A DNA stretch of 64,000 nt from JAXHLG01 sp034522495 (GTDB taxonomy: Bacteria > Patescibacteriota > Minisyncoccia > Moranbacterales > DUUL01). The DNA lies in assembly GCA_034522495.1 (NCBI GenBank), contig JAXHLG010000002.1:682001-746000 (forward strand). Reading direction: 5' to 3'. A program made the position numbers and the translations under genes. Of this stretch, positions 17,744-25,400 are shown piece after piece. Within the stretch, counting starts at the first letter, position 1, and each line of letters begins with the position of its first letter. Under the pieces are notes generated by a model. The model saw only the letters and a program-made list of their open reading frames with translations. It was not told the origin of the DNA and did not search any database.

Positions 17744-18157
17744 TTATATACTTTTCAAGAATTCATCCATAGACTTATAGCACTCATCAAAAGCCAGGTA
17801 TAAGGATTCCGGTTTTTCCGGCTCCCCGATGAGGATCAGCTTTTTGCCAAGACCATAGGCAATTCCGGCTTCCATATGCGCAGAATTCCCCGCCGGTAAC
17901 AGCATTATCACTTCCCTGGCGTTTTTAAGTCCCCCCAAATCTTTTTTGAATATTTTTTGGAAGTGCTCATTGTTGAAAAAATCTTTAGTGCTTTCAAAGG
18001 CCTTCATTTGCTCTTCAGCATCGCCTTCCGGGTTATTTGGATCAGCCGGCATATCCAGAAAACTGAAGCAAGTCTTCCCTTTTTCTCGCAATTTGTCAAT
18101 TAAATATTGACACTGCTCTTTGTTTCTAAACTTAGAGATAACTGTATAATCCGTCAT
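17744..18157 (-). CDS. Nucleoside 2-deoxyribosyltransferase-like protein
   Basis: 137 residues. The C-terminal half has features of the nucleoside 2-deoxyribosyltransferase fold: VIMLLPAGNSAHMEAGIAYGLGKKLILIG, where the Glu after HM sits where the family keeps its nucleophile, and a final helix. The N-terminal part begins VISKFRNKEQCQYLIDKLREKGK and contains a variable acidic loop. The likely role is base exchange or nucleotide hydrolysis, but the family also includes DUF4406-type proteins of unknown substrate. It is monocistronic. Confidence 0.6.
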   Translation of the reverse strand: MTDYTVISKFRNKEQCQYLIDKLREKGKTCFSFLDMPADPNNPEGDAEEQMKAFESTKDFFNNEHFQKIFKKDLGGLKNAREVIMLLPAGNSAHMEAGIAYGLGKKLILIGEPEKPESLYLAFDECYKSMDEFLKSI

Positions 18158-18198
18158 ATTTTTTGCTTTATTTTATTAAAAACAACTGCTTTAAAATT

Positions 18199-18240
18199 TA
18201 CTACCATATAACGAAATAACGTAATATGGTAGTATTTTTT
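18199..18240. terminator. Hairpin with T-run between rsmI and the deoxyribosyltransferase-like gene
   Basis: TACTACCATAT (18199-18209) pairs with ATATGGTAGTA (18224-18234). A run of T follows on the plus strand and a weaker AT tract on the minus strand. Only minus-strand genes flank it, so it may end rsmI transcription despite the better T-run pointing the other way. Confidence 0.5.
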
Positions 18241-18248
18241 TTGATCTG

Positions 18249-18941
18249 CTAATACACTATCAAAACAAATTCTCCTCTAACCTTGCCGGGATTATTTTCA
18301 TAGTATTCAATAACTTCTTCGATGGATCCCCGTTTGATTTGCTCGTGCATCTTAGTCAGCTCTCTTCCCACGATCACATTTTTCGGCAACCCCTCCTTGT
18401 CACTAATTTCTTGCAATAATTTTAGATTCTTGAGGACGCGATACACGGAATCATAATACACTACCGGCAAATTCAACTCCGTCAACTCTTGAAAAAACTT
18501 ATTTCTTCCCTTTTTGTTCGGCGGAAAACCCAAAAAAACAAATTTGTTCATATTTATACCCGCCACAGAGGCGATTGCAGCCAAAGCGCTTACCCCCGGC
18601 ATGGGAACAAATTCTACTTCATCACTTAAATTTTCCTTAATCCTGGCGATTAACTCATTCCCCGGATCAGAAATTCCCGGAGTTCCGGCTTCTGAGACCA
18701 AGGCCACGGATTGACTCTTTTGGATTTTACCAATAATCTTTTCGACTTGCTTGGGCTTGCTTTGCTGATGATAAGCCGCCAGAGGCTTCTTGACTGCATA
18801 CTTGTCCAAGAGTACCTTGGTTTTCCTGGTGTCTTCGCACAAAATAAAATCAACTTCCTTGAGCGTTTCAATAGCTCTGTAAGTAATATCCCCCAGATTG
18901 CCGATTGGCGTGGCGATTATATATAACTTTATCTTTTCCAT
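18249..18941 (-). CDS. rsmI: 16S rRNA (cytidine1402-2'-O)-methyltransferase
   Basis: SAM-dependent methylation of C1402 in 16S rRNA. Tetrapyrrole-methylase fold with LYIIATPIGNLGDITYRAIETL at the N terminus, CEDTRKT at about 35, LVSEAGTPGISDPG at about 80 (SAM site), and PMPGVSALAAIASVAG and FLGFPP after it. The start MEKIKLY at 18941 is chosen; a longer frame to 18983 begins with a GTG that belongs to the family A repeat end and gives a non-homologous leader. Confidence 0.95.
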   Translation of the reverse strand: MEKIKLYIIATPIGNLGDITYRAIETLKEVDFILCEDTRKTKVLLDKYAVKKPLAAYHQQSKPKQVEKIIGKIQKSQSVALVSEAGTPGISDPGNELIARIKENLSDEVEFVPMPGVSALAAIASVAGINMNKFVFLGFPPNKKGRNKFFQELTELNLPVVYYDSVYRVLKNLKLLQEISDKEGLPKNVIVGRELTKMHEQIKRGSIEEVIEYYENNPGKVRGEFVLIVY

Positions 18942-18975
18942 ATTATGATTAAACTTATTAACAGCAATCTTTTTT

Positions 18976-19198
18976 GAAACCACTGAAGAATATCATTCTG
19001 AACTTGTTTACCCGGCTTTGACAAGCCGTGTCCGCCCTGTCTGCTGCCAGGCAGGCTCTGGCGGGATTCAGAATCTAATGATTACCAAAAAAGGCTTTGT
19101 AAAGAGATTCTGATTTTTGCCGCTTAAGCGGCACCCCGCTATAGCGGTGGCATTCAGAATGACAAAATTTTCAAAATAATCAATTCTTCAGTGGTTTC
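18976..19198 (+). repeat. Family A element, copy 1
   Basis: About 223 bp. The ends are GAAACCACTGAAGAAT and ATTCTTCAGTGGTTTC style inverted repeats. Internal landmarks are TCATTCTGAAC, CTCTGGCGGGATTCAGAATC, GAGATTCTGATTTTTG and a GC hairpin pair CCGCTTAAGCGG / CCCCGCTATAGCGG. It also carries an extra small hairpin CTGTCTGCTGCCAGGCAG that some other copies lack. No ORF. Confidence 0.9.
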
Positions 19199-19243
19199 TT
19201 TTTCACTTTCTTTATCTTAACAAAATTATATACAAAAACAATA

Positions 19244-19272
19244 TTGACTTTTATTTGATTTTATATTAGAAC
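19244..19272 (+). promoter_or_regulatory. Possible promoter for the 126-residue orphan gene
   Basis: TTGACT, 17 bp, TAGAAC; the -10 is weak. The gene's ATG follows 48 bp later behind an AAAGAGGTGG ribosome-binding site. Confidence 0.35.
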
Positions 19273-19319
19273 TTTCTTATTGTTCCTTAAACATCAAAAT
19301 AATTTTAAAGAGGTGGCTT

Positions 19320-19700
19320 ATGTCTAAGAAGCAAAAGACTATATCTTGCATTGAAGAGTTTGTAAGCCGCTATCCTTCAATTCTAAACGTAAAGCCCGCT
19401 GAATCATATATTGAAAATCACGCAAGGTGTGATTGTCTTAATGCTTGTTTTTCTGTGCCTAAAAAAGAAGTTTGGTCACAAATAAAGAAAAAATCCGAAT
19501 TGAGACAAGCCCTTAGAAAAATAATTATTCAAACAATTAAAGGTATCGGGCAAGAAATCGGTAGAGCCCCGACATTGGAGGAGGTTCAGGATTATTTTAT
19601 AAAATCAGGATGCGAGGTTAAATTCAAGTATATAATATACAATCTCAATTTAAAGGAAATACACCCTTATTCGAGCTTTAAAGAGCAAGCAGGTTATTAA
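19320..19700 (+). CDS. Hypothetical protein
   Basis: 126 residues, soluble, unrecognised. Two nearby cysteines occur in RCDCLNAC (residues 37-44), a possible metal site if joined by the later GCEV cysteine. The C-terminal half looks helical, with RAPTLEEVQDYFIKSG resembling a small winged-helix or HTH element. A strong ribosome-binding site (AGAGGTGG) and its own terminator support a real, monocistronic gene. Confidence 0.6.
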   Translation: MSKKQKTISCIEEFVSRYPSILNVKPAESYIENHARCDCLNACFSVPKKEVWSQIKKKSELRQALRKIIIQTIKGIGQEIGRAPTLEEVQDYFIKSGCEVKFKYIIYNLNLKEIHPYSSFKEQAGY

Positions 19701-19714
19701 TTTGCTTGCTTCAC

Positions 19715-19745
19715 AAGCCCTTGGCAGCGCCCAAGGGCTTTTCTC
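19715..19745 (+). terminator. Rho-independent terminator
   Basis: AAGCCCTTGG / CCAAGGGCTT with a 6-nt loop, followed by TTCTCTTT; ends the 126-residue orphan gene. Confidence 0.8.
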
Positions 19746-19809
19746 TTTGACTGGAGCAGTGAAATGTAATAGTTTGTAATAAGATGTTGGATAAAAATTA
19801 AAACAAACT

Positions 19810-20796
19810 ATGGAAAAATCAAAAGTGTACTTTGTGAAATTAAATGAAATCGCTAAAATAAATAATTTATTGCCTGATCTTGAGCAGCCGGTCGGCGTAA
19901 AGGTCCATTTCGGAGAAGAAGGCAACGAAACCTATTTGTCCCCCAAATACGCTCGGGAAGTTACCCAAATGGTGCCGAACCCAGCCTTGATAGAAACCAA
20001 CACTCTTTACAAGGGGCCCAGAACTCAAGCCTCGACCCACAAACAATTGGCTAAAGACCATGGATTTGATTTTGCCCCCGTAGACATTCTCGACGGCGAA
20101 TATGGAGAAGAAAACAAAACAGTTGAAATCAATGGAAAGCACTTCCAAGAGTGCCATATCGGACAGGGAGCGGACAAATACAATTCCCTACTGGTTGTTT
20201 CCCACTTTAAGGGTCACATTTTGACCAAGTTCGGCGGCGCCATCAAGAATCTCGGCATGGGCTTGGCGGCAAGGCCGGGAAAACTGGCTCAACACGCCTC
20301 AATTAAACATCAAATTAACCAAGAAAAATGCACGGGATGCAAAACTTGCGTTAAAAACTGTCCGGCAGAAGCTATTTCCATCGAAGAGAGCGGCAAAGCC
20401 ATTATTGATCAAGAAAAATGCATAGGCTGCGTGAAATGCGTAGCAGTGTGTCCGGAAAACGCAGTAAAGCTGCCAATCAAAAGCGTGGATTCGGAGATGA
20501 TTCAGGAAAGAATGGCTGAATATGCTTTTGCGGGAGCGAAAAACCGACAAATTTATTACATCAATTTTTTAGTTAACATCACTGAGGAATGCGATTGCCA
20601 TGGAGCCAAGATGACACCTCTAACCGAGGATATCGGAATTTTAGCTTCTAACGATCCGGTGGCCATAGATCAGGCTTCTTATGATCTAACTTTGAAGCAA
20701 GAGCCTGCCTTTGAAAATCACAATGGCGATATTCAACTCGCGCGGGCGGAAAAAATGGGACTGGGAACCCGCGAATATATCTTGAAATATATATAA
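19810..20796 (+). CDS. DUF362 protein with two [4Fe-4S] clusters
   Basis: 328 residues. A DUF362 domain (GVKVHFGEEGNETYLSP at about 29, SHFKGHILTKFGGAIKNLGMG at about 138) is interrupted at about residues 172-220 by a bacterial-type ferredoxin module: CTGCKTCVKNCP and CIGCVKCVAVCP. The DUF362 part resumes with ECDCHGAKM...LTEDIGILASNDPVAIDQASYDL. This architecture is widespread in anaerobes and CPR; an electron-transfer or iron-sulfur role is inferred, the substrate unknown. The small ferredoxin at 4792 is a conceivable partner but is not adjacent. Confidence 0.88.
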   Translation: MEKSKVYFVKLNEIAKINNLLPDLEQPVGVKVHFGEEGNETYLSPKYAREVTQMVPNPALIETNTLYKGPRTQASTHKQLAKDHGFDFAPVDILDGEYGEENKTVEINGKHFQECHIGQGADKYNSLLVVSHFKGHILTKFGGAIKNLGMGLAARPGKLAQHASIKHQINQEKCTGCKTCVKNCPAEAISIEESGKAIIDQEKCIGCVKCVAVCPENAVKLPIKSVDSEMIQERMAEYAFAGAKNRQIYYINFLVNITEECDCHGAKMTPLTEDIGILASNDPVAIDQASYDLTLKQEPAFENHNGDIQLARAEKMGLGTREYILKYI

Positions 20797-20987
20797 TTGT
20801 GTTTTAATATGAATTAAGCTTCGCACATTTAGCATTCCTCATAAATCTGCGCTTGCCCCGTTGCTACGAAATAGTTTTACGGGGTTGTAATCCGCGTAAA
20901 ATCAGCGGGGTATGGGATTTTTTGAAATTCCTATACGATGAATACACTTCAAGAAGAAACTGGATATAATAAAAGGAGGTTGTCTCT
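20797..20987. other. Spacer with CCCCG/CGGGG inverted repeats
   Basis: Holds CCCCG...CGGGG pairings and CCGCGTAAAATCAGCGG, an imperfect palindrome. It ends with AAAAGGAGGTTG, the ribosome-binding site for the next gene. No ORF; it could be a worn repeat of another family. Confidence 0.4.
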
Positions 20988-21407
20988 ATGCTCAGGCAAT
21001 TTTTGCTTGTCATTTTGCTGGGGCTCTTTTTTTGTTTTTGCCACCAAGAATCTTTGGCTGAAGAAGTAAAAATGAAAGAAGAAAAGAAAAATCAAGAAGA
21101 AACTATAAAGGAGTTTACTGAGGGCTTGCTCCCGGGGCTAAAAGATGACTTGGAATATCTGGAAAAAGTTTGGGAGAAGTATTCCGAGCTTGAAGGCACG
21201 CTGAAGAAAAATGAAAGCGGTTTTATTCCGGTTGACATCGATTACAGACTTGAGGGAGAAGCGGACTTGGACTCACTAGGCATAAAAGGCCGGCTATCAA
21301 GAAAATTCGGCCCTGCCGAGACCTCCCTAAACGCGGAATTAAGCCAGGAAATTGGCGATAAATTTAACTCCAAAGTATTTTTTGAAGTAAAGATTCCCCT
21401 TCGATAA
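20988..21407 (+). CDS. Small secreted hypothetical protein
   Basis: 139 residues with a signal peptide (RQFLLVILLGLFFCFCHQESLA, cleavage near SLA-EE). The mature part has a charged helix (residues 28-75) and then a beta-rich C terminus (FIPVDIDYRLEGEADLD, ending KVFFEVKIPLR) that may form a sheet. The function is unknown. A canonical AGGAGG lies 8 bp upstream and a terminator follows, so the gene is probably independent. Confidence 0.65.
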   Translation: MLRQFLLVILLGLFFCFCHQESLAEEVKMKEEKKNQEETIKEFTEGLLPGLKDDLEYLEKVWEKYSELEGTLKKNESGFIPVDIDYRLEGEADLDSLGIKGRLSRKFGPAETSLNAELSQEIGDKFNSKVFFEVKIPLR

Positions 21408-21439
21408 AAGCCGAAGCGTGTAAAACACCTCGGCTTTTT
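21406..21439 (+). terminator. Rho-independent terminator
   Basis: AAAAGCCGA pairs with TCGGCTTTT; T-rich 3' side. Overlaps the stop codon region of the secreted protein gene. Confidence 0.75.
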
Positions 21440-21478
21440 AATTGATCAACTTCCCCGCTTCTTAATATAAACAGCTTT

Positions 21479-21648
21479 GAAACCACTCGAGACTGTCATT
21501 CTGAACTTGCTTACTCGGCTTTGACGGGCAGTGCCCGCCTCTGGCGGGATTCAGAGTCTATAAATTTGCAAAAGCGGCTTATTCATGGAGATCCTGATTT
21601 TCATCAGGATGACATTTCAAGGGGATTTCTATATTCTTCAGTGGTATC
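21479..21648 (+). repeat. Family A element, copy 2
   Basis: About 170 bp with the ends GAAACCACT...AGTGGTATC. It lacks the nested GC hairpins, reading straight through GATCCTGATTTTCATCAGGAT; this is the simpler form of the element. Confidence 0.88.
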
Positions 21649-21695
21649 GCTTTTATATTTACTACTACGCAGGAAAATCAAAGCTTATTTTTCAA

Positions 21696-21986
21696 TCATT
21701 TTTTGTTTTTTCTCTCAAAGTCTTCCGCTTCATCCTTGAGCGAACCAAGCCTGCCCAGCGCTTCCCTGACATTTTTTACCTCCTCTTTATCCGAATCTTC
21801 CGGCATCGCTTTCAAAGCTTCCTCCAAACTTTCCTCGCTTCTGGCAAGACTTTTGCTCATCTGCTGGAAAACAACCTCCGGAGGAATATTTTTCTTTCCC
21901 CGATATTTCACAATCCACCACCAGTAAGTTCCCCGCACCTTAACCAGCGGCCACAAATCATATCTGATATAATCCCAGGCTTTCAT
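21696..21986 (-). CDS. Hypothetical small protein
   Basis: 96 residues. An aromatic N-terminal stretch (YDLWPLVKVRGTYWWWIVKYRG) could sit at the membrane surface. The rest is a charged helical region rich in Glu, Lys and Ser. It lies 11 bp after the GNAT gene, so the two are probably cotranscribed. No family recognised. Confidence 0.55.
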   Translation of the reverse strand: MKAWDYIRYDLWPLVKVRGTYWWWIVKYRGKKNIPPEVVFQQMSKSLARSEESLEEALKAMPEDSDKEEVKNVREALGRLGSLKDEAEDFERKNKK

Positions 21987-21997
21987 AACATTAAAAA

Positions 21998-22537
21998 TTA
22001 ATGCTTAATCTTCGCCATCAAATAAGCGTCGTGGTACTTTCCTTCCTTTTTTGCTTCCTTTCTCAAGAATCCTTCTTCTGTAAATCCGTTTTTCTCCAAT
22101 ACCTTTTTAGAAGCCGGGTTGCCGGCAAAAACCTTGGCAGTGATTCTTTTCAGATCCAGCTCGCCAAAGCCGAACTTGGTGATTTCCTTTAATACTTCAG
22201 ACATAATTCCTCTACCCCAATGATTCTTCGCCAGCCAGTATCCGATTTCAGCTTTGTGATTTTCTTCAATGTAGTCCAAGCCGATAGAGCCCGCTGGTTC
22301 CCCATCAATCTCAATAATAAAATTCAGCTTTCCCGGGCGCTTTTTTCTCCAGACTGCAACAGCTCCCTTGAGCCAATGATTGGCGTCTTTTAATCCATAA
22401 GGAAAGGGAACGCTGGCAAGATTATCCGTAACTTCGCTGTCATTTAGATGTTTTGCTAAATACGGCGCATCCTCCATCTTCGGGGGCCTTAATACAAATC
22501 TCTCGGACTTGATAACTTTTCTCTTCATGTGCTTCAA
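21998..22537 (-). CDS. GNAT acetyltransferase, RimJ/RimL type
   Basis: 179 residues, full length for the family. Acetyl-CoA-dependent N-acetylation, probably of a protein N terminus or small molecule. Seen: SERFVLRPPKMEDAPYLAKHLND at the N terminus, FIIEIDGEPAGSIGLDYIE in the central sheet, AEIGYWLAKNHWGRGIMSEVL (acetyl-CoA site) at about 90-110, and RITAKVFAGNPASKKVLEKNGF near the C terminus. The actual substrate cannot be told from sequence. Confidence 0.9.
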   Translation of the reverse strand: MKHMKRKVIKSERFVLRPPKMEDAPYLAKHLNDSEVTDNLASVPFPYGLKDANHWLKGAVAVWRKKRPGKLNFIIEIDGEPAGSIGLDYIEENHKAEIGYWLAKNHWGRGIMSEVLKEITKFGFGELDLKRITAKVFAGNPASKKVLEKNGFTEEGFLRKEAKKEGKYHDAYLMAKIKH

Positions 22538-22644
22538 ATAAAAATTACTGTTTATTCTTTTTTAAAATTAGTCCTTCTTTATTTTATTCTCCAAAAAACA
22601 TAAATCTCTTCTTTTTCCAAGCTTTGGTTCTTTCAGTTTCCCCG

Positions 22645-22835
22645 ATAAAACCACTGAAGAATGTCATTCTGAACTTGCTTGTCCGGCTTTGACGGGCTGT
22701 GTCCGCCCTGTCTGCTGCCAGGCAGGCTCTGGCGGGATTCAGAATCTAAAGATTACGAAAGAATGTTTTGTAAAGAGATTCTGATTTTCATCAGAATGAC
22801 AAAATTTTCAAAATAATCAATTCTTCAGCGGTTTC
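22645..22835 (+). repeat. Family A element, copy 3
   Basis: About 191 bp with inverted ends AAAACCACTGAAGAAT and ATTCTTCAGCGGTTTC. It contains the extra CTGTCTGCTGCCAGGCAG hairpin as in copy 1, but not the CCGCTTAAGCGG hairpin. The rest of 22538-23035 shows no further feature. Confidence 0.88.
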
Positions 22836-23035
22836 CCTAATTTTATGTATATAATAAAACACCTGCAAGATTTTGGCAAATTTTCTAACGGGCTTGTTCA
22901 TTGTCGACTATGAAAACTTGTTTGTCTAATTTGGATTTTCGGTTTCAGCTAAATGCATTTTGCCACCTGATTTTTCAAAAGCCAGTATTCGGCAAAAATA
23001 TCTTTGCGTGAAAATTTGTTCCATTTTTTCAAAAC

Positions 23036-23066
23036 AAAAACGCCATGCTTTAGACATGGCGTTTTT
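23036..23066 (-). terminator. Terminator for the 143-residue secreted protein
   Basis: CGCCATG (23041-23047) pairs with CATGGCG (23055-23061), with A/T tracts on both sides, so it can act in both directions. It lies 16 bp downstream of the minus-strand gene. Confidence 0.75.
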
Positions 23067-23081
23067 CTTTTGAAGAAGGGG

Positions 23082-23513
23082 TTATTGGATGTTTGTTTGT
23101 GATCCAAGCTCTTTTTCCGAGTTTTGGTTTCGACCGTCGCCATTGCCATTTCTAAACCCTTTTCCCAGCGATTCCCCGTTTTTCGTTCTCAAGCCGAGTT
23201 CCTCCCTGATTTCGTCTGCCTCTTCATATTTTCCTTCTTGAGCCAAACTGCGGGCTTGGGCGAATTTTGCAAAGTTTTCTTCATTAACTACCTGAGCAAC
23301 CCTGCCCTTTCCATTCATTGCTTCTTGCCAAGCCTGGTAATCTCTGTTTTGAAAGGCTTGTTCCATTTGCTCGTGCCTTTCTTCAGTGCAGTTGGGTCCT
23401 TTTTGGTCGTAGTCCCCTCGATAAGCATCGGCCGAGGAAGCCAGCCACCCCGCTGAAATTACAGCGGCTCCCCCCAAAAGAGAGGAAAGCACAATTTTTT
23501 TATTCAACTTCAT
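23082..23513 (-). CDS. Secreted hypothetical protein
   Basis: 143 residues with a signal peptide (KKIVLSSLLGGAAVISAGWLASSADA). The mature part begins YRGDYDQKGPNCTEERHEQMEQAFQNRDYQAWQEAM, followed by VVNEENFAKFAQARSLAQEGKYEEADEIREELGL, a helical domain with a repeated YxxA pattern, and a low-complexity Gly/Asn tail. From memory, similar small exported proteins are frequent in Parcubacteria; the function is unknown. Confidence 0.72.
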   Translation of the reverse strand: MKLNKKIVLSSLLGGAAVISAGWLASSADAYRGDYDQKGPNCTEERHEQMEQAFQNRDYQAWQEAMNGKGRVAQVVNEENFAKFAQARSLAQEGKYEEADEIREELGLRTKNGESLGKGFRNGNGDGRNQNSEKELGSQTNIQ

Positions 23514-23612
23514 AGTATTAGCTTACTTTTTATTAACCGGCTCAAGTATTCCGCGGACATATACTTGGGCTTGCGTGATATAATACGGGAAGCCAAATAA
23601 ATATTTGCGTTA

Positions 23613-23682
23613 TTTTTTTACCGCTTTAAAAATATAAATATTTTACCTTATTTGCCCCGCATTGCGGGATAGGCCCTAAATA
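23613..23682 (-). repeat. Family C element, short copy (reverse)
   Basis: CCGCTTTAAAAATATAAATATTTTACC then TTTGCCCCGCATTGCGGG and AGGCCCTAAATAG. Only the left half of the full element is present, in reverse orientation. Confidence 0.8.
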
Positions 23683-23750
23683 GGTCCCGGCTCGCATTAC
23701 ATTTTCTTAAGCCAATTTTTTTAATGCAGATTAATGCATTTGCAAAAAAT

Positions 23751-25340
23751 TTATTGGGAATCCTTCGCCAGTGTTAACCTGATTTTTTCGTAGGTGATAG
23801 TTTCCGGCAGGGCGTCTTTGATAGGCCTCAGTTTTTGGGCGCCGGTTTTTTTCGCCGCTTGGCGAATTTGCTCTTGTTCGGACGGAGAAACCAGCTCGTC
23901 GATTTTCAATTCTCCGCCGGAGAGGTACCACTCGATTAGATGGCCAATGACGGTTCTTTCTTTGATTCCCCGCTCGGAAGCTATCTGGCCGGGTGAATAT
24001 CCTTGCGTATAAAGATCCGACGATTTTTTCACCGTAGAAACCACGAATCTTTTTTCTTTCGGCGTTTGCTTTCCCGCTTTTCCCTGCCAGTTTATGCACA
24101 CGTCGCAGCCTCCGCAGTTCCCGCCGTATTTTTCCACAGCGGGGTCGCTGAAGTATTTCAAAAGCTTCAGCCGCCGGCATTCCCCGCCGGTGGCGTATTC
24201 TTCCATCTTGTCCAAGGTTCTATATTTAATTTTGAGGATGCGCCACATTTCTTCCCGATCCTTGCCTTGACTCTCCATGTCTTCCCGGTCTTTGCGGATA
24301 AAGAATTTGTGAGTGCTGACATCTTTTTTGGAGTGGAGCAAGACGCAGTAGGCCCGCTTGCCGTCCCGTCCGGCGCGCCCGGCTTCCTGATAGTAGCCTT
24401 CCAAGTTTTTGGGCATTCCGGAGTGGATAACAAATCTAATGTCCGGCTTATCTACACCCATTCCAAAAGCAATGGTAGCCACGATTACCCGGAACTTGTT
24501 TTGCATAAAATCCTGCTGGATTTTCTCTCGCTGGTCCCCTTGCAAACCCGCGTGATAAGCGGCGGTTTCCACGCCGTTTTCTTTTAGGTATTGGGCGATA
24601 GTCTCGGTTTCTTTTCTGGTGAGCGCATAGATTATCCCCGAACCGGGAAGCGTTTCGGCAATTCTCAAGACTTCCGGATACCTTTCTTTGGGTTTGAGGT
24701 TGTTCTGAGTCAAAAAAACCAGATTTGGCCGGTCAAACCCGCGGATAAACACTTCCGGGTCTTTCATGTTCAGCTGATAAGCAATGTCGTCTTTCACTTG
24801 GGGCGTAGCGGTGGCTGTAAAGGCCGCCACTGTCGGGCGCTTTTTAAGCAAGTTGATATATTCTTTGATTCTCAAATAATTCGGCCGGAAATCATGCCCC
24901 CACTGAGACAGGCAGTGCGCCTCATCCACCGCTAGCAGAGAAACGTCCAGCTCGGAAAAAAATTTCTGAAAGCCCGCGTTGGCCAAGCGCTCCGGAGCGA
25001 TGTAGAGAATCTTTATTTCCTTGTTTTTCACCGCCCGGGTTATCTCCCGGACTTCTTCCGGCGCAACAGTGCTGTTGAGAAAGGCGGCCGGGATGCCCTT
25101 GGCGTTGAGGGCGCTGACTTGGTCTCTCATCAAAGCTATCAGCGGCGATATGACGATGGACAGCTTGTCTGATAAAATAGCTGGCAATTGATAGCAAAGC
25201 GACTTCCCTCCCCCGGTGGGCATCAGCGCTACCGTGTCTTTTCCGCTTAAAACCGCTTGCACAATTTCTTTCTGTCCGGGTTTGAATTTTTTGAAATTAA
25301 AATATTTATTTAATTCTTTTTCTAGTTGCTTTTTTTGCAT
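23751..25340 (-). CDS. recQ: RecQ family ATP-dependent DNA helicase
   Basis: 3'-5' SF2 helicase in recombination and repair. Walker A MPTGGGKSLCYQLPA at about 40-54, DEAH box AVDEAHCLSQWGHDFRPNY at about 137, motif III AFTATATP, motif VI QEAGRAGRDGK at about 318, and a zinc site (C-RR...NCGGCDVC) near 410-420. Instead of a full RQC plus HRDC, the last 90 residues form a helix-turn-helix segment (YSPGQIASERGIKERTVIGHLIEWY), as in shorter RecQs. 529 residues. It lies 60 bp after the ERCC4-type nuclease gene on the same strand. Confidence 0.94.
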   Translation of the reverse strand: MQKKQLEKELNKYFNFKKFKPGQKEIVQAVLSGKDTVALMPTGGGKSLCYQLPAILSDKLSIVISPLIALMRDQVSALNAKGIPAAFLNSTVAPEEVREITRAVKNKEIKILYIAPERLANAGFQKFFSELDVSLLAVDEAHCLSQWGHDFRPNYLRIKEYINLLKKRPTVAAFTATATPQVKDDIAYQLNMKDPEVFIRGFDRPNLVFLTQNNLKPKERYPEVLRIAETLPGSGIIYALTRKETETIAQYLKENGVETAAYHAGLQGDQREKIQQDFMQNKFRVIVATIAFGMGVDKPDIRFVIHSGMPKNLEGYYQEAGRAGRDGKRAYCVLLHSKKDVSTHKFFIRKDREDMESQGKDREEMWRILKIKYRTLDKMEEYATGGECRRLKLLKYFSDPAVEKYGGNCGGCDVCINWQGKAGKQTPKEKRFVVSTVKKSSDLYTQGYSPGQIASERGIKERTVIGHLIEWYLSGGELKIDELVSPSEQEQIRQAAKKTGAQKLRPIKDALPETITYEKIRLTLAKDSQ

Positions 25341-25400
25341 ATTATTTTTTACTTGTTTTTTTAAAAAATTGTTCCGCCTAAAGAGTTGCCTTATCCGATA

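Noticed and set aside
18942..18983. Longer N terminus for RsmI
   Set aside because: The extra codons begin at a GTG belonging to the family A repeat end and have no family resemblance; MEKIKLY matches the usual start.
22949..23149. 66-residue minus-strand ORF
   Set aside because: Spans a terminator and overlaps the end of the secreted protein gene in another frame.
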